From positions 1-37,687 of the forward strand of contig JAIOQA010000211.1 of NCBI GenBank assembly GCA_021413675.1: a DNA stretch of 37,687 nucleotides. The letters run 5' to 3'. Under the pieces are notes generated by a model, which was given only the letters and a program-made list of their open reading frames with translations, was not told where the DNA came from and did no database searches. Below, piece by piece: positions 8,038 through 16,426 of this stretch. The position numbers and the translations under genes were made by a program. Position 1 is the stretch's first letter, and the number at the start of each line of letters is the position of its first letter. This DNA is from Deltaproteobacteria bacterium (GTDB taxonomy: Bacteria; Myxococcota_A; Polyangia; Haliangiales; Haliangiaceae).

Positions 8038-11000
8038 ATGGGCGTCGGGTGTCCCGGTGAGCCAGTGGTGGCCGACTTCGTCGCCGGCCGCGCCTCGCCC
8101 GCGATCGCCGCCGCGATGGCGCTCCACCTCGACACCTGCGCGGCCTGCCGCGCGCGGATCGCCGCGGCCGCGCGCGACTCACTGGCCTCGACCGGTGCGC
8201 GCGTCCCGCTCGCCGACGCAGAGACCCTGGATTCGGGCGGCAACACGCTGCCCACCGGCGACGTCCCGATCCCGCGCACCGCCGACGAGCTGCCCACGGT
8301 GTCGCGCGGTCACTACGAGGTGCTGTCCGAGCACGCCCGCGGTGGCCTCGGCCGCATCCTGCGCGCGCGCGATCTCCGCACCGGGCGCCTCGTCGCGATC
8401 AAGGAGATGCTCGCGGGCACGCCGGGCGCGACCGCGCGGTTCGTGCGCGAGGCGCTGGTCACCGCCAACCTGCAGCACCCCGCGATCGTGCCGGTCTACG
8501 AGCTCGGGCGCTGGCCCGAGGGCGAGCCGTTCTACGCGATGAAGCTGGTCGCCGGTGGCTCGCTCGACGCAGCGATCCGCGACGCGCCGACCCTGCGCGA
8601 TCGGCTCGCGCTCCTGCCGCGCCTGATCGACGTCGCGGACGCGATCGCGTACGCGCACGGCGAGGGCGTGATCCACCGCGACCTCAAGCCGGCCAACGTC
8701 CTGGTCGGCAACTTCGGCGAGACGATCGTGATCGACTGGGGCCTCGCGCGTCGCGCCGGCGATGTCGAGATCGCCGCGCCGGCGGCGGTCGCGCTCGACG
8801 CGACCGCGATCCACACGCTCGCCGGCGACGTGCTCGGCACGCCGGTGTACATGCCGCCGGAACAGGCGCGGGGCGAGGCCGTCGATGCGCGCGCCGACGT
8901 CTATGCGCTCGGCGCCATGCTCTACCACCTGCTGTCCGGGCAGGTGCCGTACGCCGGCGCGAAGAGCGGCGCGGAGGTGCTCGCGCTCTTGCTCGAACAA
9001 CCGCCCCGGCCGCTGGCCGAGCTCGAGCCCGCGACGCCGCCCGATCTGCTCGCGATCGTCACCAAGGCGATGGCGCCGCGCCGCGACGATCGCTACGCCT
9101 CGGCCCGCGAGCTGGCGGAGGATCTCCGGCGCTTCCAGACCGGCCAGCTCGTCGGCGCGCACGCCTACTCGGCGTCACAGCTGGTGCGGCGCTGGATCGC
9201 GCGCCATCGCGGCATGGTCGGCGTCGCCGCCGTGCTGGTCACGCTGCTGGCGATCACCGCGGTCGTCGCGGTCCGCGGCATCACCGCCGAGCGCAACGTC
9301 GCCGAGCGCGAACGCGGTGAGGCCGACGCGCTGCGGATCGAGGCCGTGCGCCAGCGCGGCCTGGTCGAGGCGCGCAACAACGAGCTCATCATCGCGCAGG
9401 CCCGCAGCTACGTCGACCGCGATCCGACCCGGACGCTCGCGTGGCTCAAGCAGCTACCGCCGGGCGCGCCCGAGTGGGCGATGGTGCGGACGATCGCCGG
9501 GGACGCGCGCGAGCAGGGCGTGGCGCGCTGGGTGCTCCGCGGCCACACCGGGCACGTCCTCGACGTCGAGTTCACGCCCGACGATCGCGGCGTGGTCTCG
9601 GCCGGTGACGACGGCACGATCCGGATCTGGGACCTCGCGACCGGCACCGCGCGGGTGCTGACCTCGCCGGAGCCGGTGACGGAGGTGCTGCTCACCCCCG
9701 ATGGCGCGCGCGCCGTCGGGATCGGCCCCTGGGATCCCGACGCGCCGCGCGGCCGCGCGATCCGCGTGTGGGACCTCGCGGCCGGGACGTCGCGCGAGGT
9801 GCCCGACGCGCCCGATCGCAACGACGCGGCGATTCTGTCCCCCGATGGCCGCACGCTGGCGCTGATCACCTGCCCGGGCGACGTGAGCGTGGTCGCGCTC
9901 GACACGCTGGCGCGGCGGGCGCTCCTGTCCGCGCCCCAGGGCGTCGAGCGGAGCCACGTGTGTGCCAGCGCGATGGCGTTCTCCCCGGATGGCCGGCTGC
10001 TGGCCGCCGAGGGCGGATCGCGGGTCGCGTCCTGGGTGTCGGTCCTGCGCACCGACGACGGGCAGGTCGTCCGCACCCTCGAGTTGCCCGACGGCGCGAA
10101 CCCCCGGCAGATCGTGTTCTCGACCGATGGTGCGCGTGTGCTCACCCTGACCCGCGACGGCATCACCTCGTGGGGCGTGGCGAGCGGCGATCGGGTGACC
10201 GTGACCCCGCCCGAGCGGACCGTCCGCTTCTTCACCGCGATCGGCGACTCCGGGGGCATGCTGACCGCCGGGACCGATCGCACGATCCGCGTCTGGAGCC
10301 CGGGGGCCTCGGCCGGCCGGGTGCTGACCAGCGTCGACGACGATCTCTCCGCGTTGCTGCTCGCGCCCGACCACCAGCGGTTGGTCGCCGCCGGCGACGA
10401 TCGTGTGGTGCGCGTGCTGAACCTCACCGGGACCGCGTCGCGGATGCTGCGCGGCCACGACGCCGGGGTCACCGATCTCGCCCTGTCGCACGATGGGGCG
10501 TGGATCGCCTCGGCCTCCGATGACGGCACGGTCCGGATCTGGTCGCTCGATGGCGCCCGGCGGTACCTCGACGCCTTCGGCTCGCGGCGCGACGCCGCCG
10601 ATGGCCTCGCGCTCGCGCCCGACGATCGCTCGGTGGTCCTCGCGACCCGCGCGGGGTGCGTCGAGCGCTGGGACCTGGACCGCGCACTCACGGAGCTGCG
10701 TGGGTGCGACGCCCCGACCGACGCCACGATCCCGCTGGCGACCACCCGCGACCGTCGCGTGGTCGCGGTCGGCCGGGTCGGCCCCGGCGTCGACGTGTGG
10801 ACCGGCGGGGCGCACGCGTCGCTGCCCGGGCCGCCGACGGTGGCGTCGCTGGCGCTGACCGACGACGGCGCCCGGCTGTTCGTCGTCGAACACACCGGCG
10901 CGGTCCACCTGATCGAGGTGGCGACCGGGCGCGACCGCGTGCTCGCGAAGCCGGTCCTGCCCGAGGTCTGGAGCCGCGCGCTTGCCCTCGCCGATGATGG

Positions 11001-11619
11001 ATCGCGGGTCGCGTGGGCCGAGCAGGATGGTGCGCTCGGGGTCTATGACCTGGCTCGCGACCTGACGCGCACCTTGCCCGGCACCGGCGGCGAGGTCCGC
11101 CGGGTCGTGCTCACCCCGGATGGCGCGACCGCGATCTCGACCAACGACAATGGCGACGTGGCGCGCTGGGATCTGGCGAGCGGCGCCGTGACGACGCTCC
11201 GGCGCGGCGGTGCGCGCGCGCCGCTGGCGCGATCGCCGGATGGCGCGCGGGTCGCCTCCGCCGATCCGACGTTCGCGATCCACGTGACCGAGATCGCGAC
11301 CGGTCGCGATCGCGTGCTCACCGGGCACGGCGCCGAGGTCGTGTCGCTGGCGTTCTCTCCGGACGGCCGGACACTCGCATCGGCGTCGGACGACGACACC
11401 ACGCGCCTGTGGGACCTCGCGACCGATCAGCAGCGGACCGTGGTGCACCACGACGACGTGGGCGCGGTGGTGTTCACCGCCGACAGTGCCCGGATCGCCA
11501 CCGCGACCTGGGGCGGGACGCTGTCGATCATCCAGGACGATCTCCCGCGCGACGAGGCCGGGCTGCGCGCGTTCCTGGCCGCGGCCACGAACCTCGTCGT
11601 CGGTCCGAACGCGCCCTGA
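8038..11619 (+). CDS. Membrane Ser/Thr protein kinase with N-terminal zinc-finger-like motif and C-terminal WD40 propeller
   Basis: This 1193-residue protein starts at ATG 8038. Near the N-terminus, HLDTCAACRARI resembles an anti-sigma type (HC2) zinc motif. The Hanks-type kinase domain spans about residues 95-370 with VAIKE lysine K122, HRDLKPAN with catalytic D215, and DWG (D233) in place of DFG. One transmembrane segment lies near residues 392-414, so the kinase faces the cytoplasm and the C-terminus should be periplasmic. From about residue 490 there are many WD40-type repeats with endings such as DDGTIRIWDLATG and DDDTTRLWDLAT, probably two propellers. Such kinases are common signalling proteins in myxobacteria. 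The 3' end converges on the rSAM gene ending at 11635, with 15 bases between. A link with the rSAM cluster is only positional. Confidence 0.9.
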   Translation: MGVGCPGEPVVADFVAGRASPAIAAAMALHLDTCAACRARIAAAARDSLASTGARVPLADAETLDSGGNTLPTGDVPIPRTADELPTVSRGHYEVLSEHARGGLGRILRARDLRTGRLVAIKEMLAGTPGATARFVREALVTANLQHPAIVPVYELGRWPEGEPFYAMKLVAGGSLDAAIRDAPTLRDRLALLPRLIDVADAIAYAHGEGVIHRDLKPANVLVGNFGETIVIDWGLARRAGDVEIAAPAAVALDATAIHTLAGDVLGTPVYMPPEQARGEAVDARADVYALGAMLYHLLSGQVPYAGAKSGAEVLALLLEQPPRPLAELEPATPPDLLAIVTKAMAPRRDDRYASARELAEDLRRFQTGQLVGAHAYSASQLVRRWIARHRGMVGVAAVLVTLLAITAVVAVRGITAERNVAERERGEADALRIEAVRQRGLVEARNNELIIAQARSYVDRDPTRTLAWLKQLPPGAPEWAMVRTIAGDAREQGVARWVLRGHTGHVLDVEFTPDDRGVVSAGDDGTIRIWDLATGTARVLTSPEPVTEVLLTPDGARAVGIGPWDPDAPRGRAIRVWDLAAGTSREVPDAPDRNDAAILSPDGRTLALITCPGDVSVVALDTLARRALLSAPQGVERSHVCASAMAFSPDGRLLAAEGGSRVASWVSVLRTDDGQVVRTLELPDGANPRQIVFSTDGARVLTLTRDGITSWGVASGDRVTVTPPERTVRFFTAIGDSGGMLTAGTDRTIRVWSPGASAGRVLTSVDDDLSALLLAPDHQRLVAAGDDRVVRVLNLTGTASRMLRGHDAGVTDLALSHDGAWIASASDDGTVRIWSLDGARRYLDAFGSRRDAADGLALAPDDRSVVLATRAGCVERWDLDRALTELRGCDAPTDATIPLATTRDRRVVAVGRVGPGVDVWTGGAHASLPGPPTVASLALTDDGARLFVVEHTGAVHLIEVATGRDRVLAKPVLPEVWSRALALADDGSRVAWAEQDGALGVYDLARDLTRTLPGTGGEVRRVVLTPDGATAISTNDNGDVARWDLASGAVTTLRRGGARAPLARSPDGARVASADPTFAIHVTEIATGRDRVLTGHGAEVVSLAFSPDGRTLASASDDDTTRLWDLATDQQRTVVHHDDVGAVVFTADSARIATATWGGTLSIIQDDLPRDEAGLRAFLAAATNLVVGPNAP

Positions 11620-11634
11620 CCAGGCCCGCGCGCG

Positions 11635-13419
11635 CTACTCCGCGATCGGCTGCAGCTGACCGAAGCCGTGGGCGCGGACGTAGTTGATGTGCATGCCGCG
11701 GCAGCGGGCGCGCTCGCGGCAGCCGTCGCAGCGCAGCGGCCGCGCGAGGAACCGCTCGGTGATGTAGCGCTTCGTGTAGCGGAAGATCTCGAGCCGCCCG
11801 TCGGGGCGCAGCATCGCGGTGTCGGCGGTGCGCGGCTCGGGGCGCGGCGCGCGGCCGAGGACGCACGCGGTCACGTTCTCGACCGGGATCGCCGGCGCGA
11901 TCGGCGCGAGCCGCGCGAAGAACGCGGGGAGATCCAGATCGTTCGCGGTCGCGTCCGAGACCCGCTCGTAGGTCGGCTGGCGCAGCACCAGCCGCGGTGA
12001 GGTCGCGTGGTCGAGGATCCAGGCCTCGAGATCGCGGCGCAGCGGCACGACCACCTCGAAGCTGGCGTCGATCGCGAGCAGCGCAAGCGCTTGTGCCGCG
12101 TCGCGCGCGACCGCGCGGACCAGGTGCTTGCCATCGAGCGCTTCAGCATCGAGCTGCTCGCGCAGCCCGGCGTAGTCGGCGAGCTCGAGCGCGATCTCGC
12201 CGACGGTCGCGAACCCGGCCGCGGTGGCGCGCGCGGTCGCGAGATCCGGCGCGACGATCTGCACGACCCGCGCGCCGCCGTGCGCGGCCAGCTCGACCGG
12301 CGGGCGCCGCGGCTCGAGCGGCGCGCTCGCGACGAACATCGGCAGGCGGCGCTTGCCGTCGTCGCTCGGGGCGCTCGCCTCCGCGATCGCCGCCGCGCGC
12401 TTGGCGCTCGCCGGATCGCCGCCGTAGATCGGCGGGAGCGTGGCCTCCCAGCCGGTGTCGACCCGGATCACGTCGAAGCGATCGGCGATCGTCGCGCGCA
12501 CGTCATCGAGCGTGTCGCACAGCGGCTGCAGGTAGCAGTGCCGGCACTGCTCGGGCTGGCGGCAGTGCAGCGGTTCGCCGCGCTCGAGCAGGAGCTCGTA
12601 CTCCTCCTGCCGGCCGCGGACCTCGTCGTTGAGCTTGTACGGATCCTGGATCAGATCCTCGAAGCCCTCGCAGTGCGCCGGCGGGAAGCGGTTGAGCCAG
12701 ATGTGCATGTCGGGCTTGCGCGCCCACGCGAACGCCTCCTTCAGGTACGGCTGCATCTCGGCGAGGTCGTAGAACAGGATCTCCTTGCCGTCGGTGTACG
12801 CGCGGCCGAACGGGATGATGTGCAGCAGGTCGAACTCGCGCACGCCCTTCGCGACGAAGGTCTCGATCAGCGCGGGCAGCTGGCGCACGTTGCCGCGGTT
12901 GACGCAGACGTCGATGTTCACGATCGGCCGGCCGTCGGCGAGCGCGTGCTCGAGCCCCGCGACCTCCTGCTCGAACGCGCCGGCGACGCCGACCAGCGCG
13001 TCGTGGATCTTGGCGTTGGGCCCGTGGATCGAGAACGTGATCTCGCCGAGGCCGGCGTCGAGCGCGCGGGTCAGGAACTCGCGATACGCGAACAGCCGGC
13101 CGTTGGTGACGGTCTGGATGCGGGGATAGCCGGCGAGCTTGCCGAGCTTCACGAAGTCCACGAACTGCGGATGGATCGTGGGCTCGCCGCCCGACAGGAT
13201 CAGCCGGGTCGCGCCCTTGCGCCGCCCGTCGAGGATCTGGCGCTTGACCTCCTGCACGTCGCGCATCTCGCCGTCGTGGGCGCGCGAGTCGAGGCAGAAG
13301 ATGCAGTGGTCGTTGCAGTCGTAGGTCAGCCGGACCCAGTTGCGCTTGTCGTGCGCCGCCTCCTCGCGCACGACGATCTCGTCGGGCACGACTCCTCCTG
13401 CGGCGGACTCCGGTGGCAC
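11635..13419 (-). CDS. Radical SAM protein with canonical N-terminal half and cluster-less second half with its own auxiliary Cys motif
   Basis: From the GTG at 13419 the protein has 594 residues. C35-C39-C42 in CNDHCIFCLDSR binds the SAM cluster; LILSGGEPTIHPQF, VTNGRLFAY and FSIHGPNAKIHD follow in the usual order. A first auxiliary Cys set is CRQPEQCRHCYLQPLC. The second half, from about residue 340, reads like a barrel without the CX3CX2C motif and ends with CDGCRERARCRGMHINYV, the same auxiliary signature as its neighbours. Two starts compete: GTG 13419 sits six bases after a TATGCT box (leaderless), while GTG 13389 follows AGGAGG by four bases (residues MPDEIVVREE). A 19-base inverted repeat lies just upstream. 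Cytosolic Fe-S enzyme; the substrate is unknown. Confidence 0.85.
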   Translation of the reverse strand: MPPESAAGGVVPDEIVVREEAAHDKRNWVRLTYDCNDHCIFCLDSRAHDGEMRDVQEVKRQILDGRRKGATRLILSGGEPTIHPQFVDFVKLGKLAGYPRIQTVTNGRLFAYREFLTRALDAGLGEITFSIHGPNAKIHDALVGVAGAFEQEVAGLEHALADGRPIVNIDVCVNRGNVRQLPALIETFVAKGVREFDLLHIIPFGRAYTDGKEILFYDLAEMQPYLKEAFAWARKPDMHIWLNRFPPAHCEGFEDLIQDPYKLNDEVRGRQEEYELLLERGEPLHCRQPEQCRHCYLQPLCDTLDDVRATIADRFDVIRVDTGWEATLPPIYGGDPASAKRAAAIAEASAPSDDGKRRLPMFVASAPLEPRRPPVELAAHGGARVVQIVAPDLATARATAAGFATVGEIALELADYAGLREQLDAEALDGKHLVRAVARDAAQALALLAIDASFEVVVPLRRDLEAWILDHATSPRLVLRQPTYERVSDATANDLDLPAFFARLAPIAPAIPVENVTACVLGRAPRPEPRTADTAMLRPDGRLEIFRYTKRYITERFLARPLRCDGCRERARCRGMHINYVRAHGFGQLQPIAE

Positions 13420-13425
13420 CCGCGC

Positions 13426-13431
13426 AGCATA
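13426..13431 (-). promoter_or_regulatory. Putative -10 box (TATGCT) for the rSAM gene at 13419
   Basis: The box is six bases before the GTG at 13419. The -35 position would fall inside the inverted repeat at 13438-13456. Confidence 0.45.
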
Positions 13432-13437
13432 CCCCGA

Positions 13438-13456
13438 GCGGAACCGAAGGTTCCGC
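13438..13456. repeat. Perfect inverted repeat, 8-base arms with 3-base centre
   Basis: Arms GCGGAACC and GGTTCCGC flank GAA. The element lies in the 142-base gap between the stop of the DUF5519-like gene (13562) and the rSAM start (13419), seven bases upstream of the TATGCT box. It could be an operator covering the -35 region or a hairpin ending the upstream transcript; no T-tract follows. I see no gene in the rest of this gap. Confidence 0.5.
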
Positions 13457-13561
13457 GGCTCCGAGTCCGGAGGAGATCGGGACCGGCGTCCTCGACGGGG
13501 CCGATCGATCGAAGAAGAAGCCGAACTCGAACGGTTGCAGCTTCGTCCCGGGTCGCGGCGA

Positions 13562-13984
13562 TCAGCTGGCGTTCGCGCGATCGCGAACGCGGGCGCGCAG
13601 GTCGGCGACCTTGGCGCCGTCGATCTGCGCGCGGCGCAGGCCGAACACCCACACCGCGGTCGCGGCATCGGCGGTGTCGACCACCACGAACTCGCGGGAC
13701 CACGGAAAGCGGCGGCCGAGGCCGGCGCGGATCACGACCTCGACCAGCGTGTGGCCGAGCGGCACGTGGGCCTCGCCATCGAGGTGGATGTGGCCCAGCT
13801 CGTCCTCGCCGACGTAGAAGTCGGTGCCGTTGACCGCGGTCTGCGAGCCGATCTCCCAGTGGGCCTGGGCGATGACGCCGGGGAGGGCGGCGACGGCGTC
13901 GGCGACCGCCTGGGCGGCGGGGGCGAGGCGAGGGGCCGGAGCGACCCGGCCCTTGGCCCGGCGCGACATGGTGCCTGCGAGCAT
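13562..13984 (-). CDS. DUF5519/luciferase-domain-like small protein
   Basis: From ATG 13984 the protein has 140 residues; ATG 13969 (MSRRAKGRVAP) is an alternative. The section from about residue 55, with GHIHLDGEAHVPLG followed by a hydrophobic strand and a C-terminal LRRAQIDGAKVADLRARV helix, matches my memory of the DUF5519 fold, a small alpha/beta domain often annotated as a luciferase domain without known activity. No signal peptide is present. A TAGAGT box ends five bases before ATG 13984. It precedes the rSAM gene on the same strand but is separated by 142 bases with another promoter, so co-transcription is uncertain. Confidence 0.6.
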   Translation of the reverse strand: MLAGTMSRRAKGRVAPAPRLAPAAQAVADAVAALPGVIAQAHWEIGSQTAVNGTDFYVGEDELGHIHLDGEAHVPLGHTLVEVVIRAGLGRRFPWSREFVVVDTADAATAVWVFGLRRAQIDGAKVADLRARVRDRANAS

Positions 13985-13989
13985 CCCGA

Positions 13990-13995
13990 ACTCTA
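13990..13995 (-). promoter_or_regulatory. Putative -10 box (TAGAGT) for the DUF5519-like gene
   Basis: The box lies five bases ahead of ATG 13984 on the minus strand and helps choose that start over 13969. Confidence 0.4.
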
Positions 13996-14046
13996 GCGGC
14001 GATCGCGCGGTCGTCGAGTTCGCCGCCGCGGCGCGCGCTCGGATGA

Positions 14047-14052
14047 TAGCCT
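14047..14052 (+). promoter_or_regulatory. Putative -10 box (TAGCCT) for the double rSAM gene at 14060
   Basis: TAGCCT is seven bases ahead of ATG 14060. Together with the box at 13990-13995 it forms a divergent promoter pair within a 75-base gap. Confidence 0.5.
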
Positions 14053-14059
14053 CGCGGTC

Positions 14060-16426
14060 ATGCGCGCCCGTCGGATCGCGGTGATCCACCCGCCGGTGTC
14101 GGTGGCGCGCGACTTCATCGACTATCCGTACCTCGCGGACCTCGGCGCGGTGCAGCTCGCCGCGGTGCTGCGCGACGCGGGCCACGCGGTGACGCTGGTC
14201 GATGCGTACGCGATGCCTGGATCGTCCTTGATCTGGCGCGACGACGATCGCGCGCACCTGGGCGCGCCGGTCGCCGACGTGCTCGCGCGGGTGCAGGCCG
14301 GGATCGATGCGCCCTTCGATGCGATCATCGTCGCGCTCACGCCCTTCCACCGGCCGCCGCACCGCGACGACGTCCTCGCGGCGCTGCTGGTCGGGCTCCA
14401 ACGCGACCACGCCGCGCCGATCGTCCTCGCCGACGCCTACCAGTCGGGCCAGCACTACGTCGACACCGACGACGGCGCGGTGCTCGCCGCGTATCCCGAG
14501 GCCCGCGCCTACGTGAAGTACGAGGCGGAGGTCGCGATCCCGGCGCTCGTCGCCAGCGATCCGATCCCCGCGGGCACCCACCGCGGCGCGTCGCCTGCGC
14601 TCGCCGACCTGCCGTTTCCGGCCTGGGACCTCGTCGATCTGCCAGCGCGCGATCGCTTCAGCCGCGCGGTCATGCGCGAGCTCGGCCGCGGCCGCTGGGA
14701 GTTCCCGATCGATGGCCGCACGCTGCCGATGGTGACCTCGCGCGGCTGCCCGTTCACCTGCGCGCACTGCAGCTCGAACCCCGAGCGCTTGCCCGACGAG
14801 CCCAAGCTCCAGCGCCGCTATCCGCCGGAGCGCCTGGACGCGTACCTCGCGGCGATGGTCCGCGATCACGGCGCGACCCGGCTCGCGGTCCTCGACGAGC
14901 TGATCAACGTCAACGCCGCCCACTTCGATCACTTCCTCGAGACCATCACCGCGCTCGACGTCGCGTTCGAGCTGCCCAACGGCCTGCGCGCCGACTACCT
15001 CGAGCCGCGCCACCTCGGTCGCATGCGCGGCCGGGTCACGACCGTGAGCGTCAGCGCCGAGAGCGGCTCACAGCGCGTGCTCGACGAGAGCGTCGGCAAG
15101 CGCCTCGATCTCGCCGAGATCCGCCGGGTCGCCGCCGATGCCCAGCGCGCCGCGGTGCCGCTGATGATCCACTACATGATCGGCCTGCCCGGCGAGACCG
15201 CCGAGGAGATCAACCAGACGCTCGAGCTCGCGCTGACCTTGCACGACGAGCACGGCGCGGTCCCCGCGGTGCAGTTCGCGACGCCGCTGCCGGGCACGCG
15301 GCTCGCGGGGACCTCGGGCGCGCCCCCGGCGAGCCGCGCGCTGCCGGTCATCGCCGACTGGGGCCCGCACTTCCAGCGCGGCGGCGACGCGTCGCTGTCG
15401 CAGGTCGACGCCGCCACCCTCCGCACGTTCATGGCCACGTTCCGCGCGCGCCTCGCCGCCTCGGCGGGACCGCAGAAGCTGATCATGAACGTGACCTACG
15501 TGTGCAACAACCACTGCACGTTCTGCGCGGTGGGCACGCGGACCCAGCTCGACGGTCATCCCGTGCGCCAGCGCGAGCACCTCGCCAAGTACCGGCGCCA
15601 CGGCGTCCACATGGTCGACTTCGACGGCGGCGAGCCGACGATGAACCCGGAGCTGATCCCGCTGGTGCGCTACGCCCGCGCGATCGGCTACGACCGCATC
15701 AACGTCACGACCAACGGCCGGATGTGCGCGTACCCGGAGTTCGCGACCAGGCTCGTGCGGTCCGGGCTCACCACGCTCCTGTTCAGCGTCCACGGCGCGA
15801 GCGCGCGCAGCCACGGTCGCGAGGTCGGCGTCGCCGAGGCCTTCGACCAGACCGTGCTCGGCATCCAGCACTGCGTCGCGGCAAGGCCGCCCGGCGTCGA
15901 GCTCGGCATGAACGTGACGATCACCAAGCACAACGCCGACGAGATCCCGGCGATCGGCGACCTCGCGCTCGCCCTCGGGTTGCGCTGGATCAACCTGCAG
16001 TTCCTGACGCCGTTCGGTCGCGCCACCGCGCGCCACGCGCCCGACACCCAGGCCGCCGCCGACATCGTCATGCGCTTCATCGACAGCCACCAGGCGCGCA
16101 TGAAGATCCAGGTGATCAACCTGCCGTTCTGCTACGCGCCGGGCTACGAGCGGTTCCTCGCCGGCGATCTCAACAAGCTCCGGCGCCACATGGTCTTCGT
16201 CAACAACGAGACCGTGAACCTCGCCGATTACCTCGCGGAGCACCGGGTGCACCGCGCCGCGTGCGCGCCGTGCCCGCACCGCTGCTTCTGCGGCGGCTTC
16301 TACGAGCTGGGCGAGACCCCCGAGCCGCCGTGGCTGGTGTCGGCCGAGTCGCTGGTCCGCCGCGTCGAGCCCGAGCTCGATCGCGGGCTCGCGCCCCGCG
16401 TCGGCACGCAGCCGCGCGACACATGA
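14060..16426 (+). CDS. Fusion of a cobalamin-type radical SAM enzyme and a SPASM-type radical SAM enzyme
   Basis: This is a 788-residue protein. Residues 1-190 look like the B12-binding Rossmann domain of class B rSAM proteins (HPPVS start, LADLGAVQLAAVLRDAGH). The first rSAM motif is C230-C234-C237 in RGCPFTCAHCSSN, followed by YMIGLPGETAEEI, typical of class B enzymes. The second module begins near residue 470 with C482-C486-C489 in CNNHCTFCAVGT, then DGGEPTMNPE, TTNGRMCAY and FSVHGASARSH. The C-terminus has CAPCPHRCFCGGFYELG, a modified auxiliary-cluster motif. Known class B enzymes often methylate unreactive carbons, while SPASM enzymes usually modify peptides, so a two-step modification is a reasonable inference. 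Its stop overlaps the ATG of the lipoprotein gene at 16423 (ATGA). Confidence 0.9.
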   Translation: MRARRIAVIHPPVSVARDFIDYPYLADLGAVQLAAVLRDAGHAVTLVDAYAMPGSSLIWRDDDRAHLGAPVADVLARVQAGIDAPFDAIIVALTPFHRPPHRDDVLAALLVGLQRDHAAPIVLADAYQSGQHYVDTDDGAVLAAYPEARAYVKYEAEVAIPALVASDPIPAGTHRGASPALADLPFPAWDLVDLPARDRFSRAVMRELGRGRWEFPIDGRTLPMVTSRGCPFTCAHCSSNPERLPDEPKLQRRYPPERLDAYLAAMVRDHGATRLAVLDELINVNAAHFDHFLETITALDVAFELPNGLRADYLEPRHLGRMRGRVTTVSVSAESGSQRVLDESVGKRLDLAEIRRVAADAQRAAVPLMIHYMIGLPGETAEEINQTLELALTLHDEHGAVPAVQFATPLPGTRLAGTSGAPPASRALPVIADWGPHFQRGGDASLSQVDAATLRTFMATFRARLAASAGPQKLIMNVTYVCNNHCTFCAVGTRTQLDGHPVRQREHLAKYRRHGVHMVDFDGGEPTMNPELIPLVRYARAIGYDRINVTTNGRMCAYPEFATRLVRSGLTTLLFSVHGASARSHGREVGVAEAFDQTVLGIQHCVAARPPGVELGMNVTITKHNADEIPAIGDLALALGLRWINLQFLTPFGRATARHAPDTQAAADIVMRFIDSHQARMKIQVINLPFCYAPGYERFLAGDLNKLRRHMVFVNNETVNLADYLAEHRVHRAACAPCPHRCFCGGFYELGETPEPPWLVSAESLVRRVEPELDRGLAPRVGTQPRDT

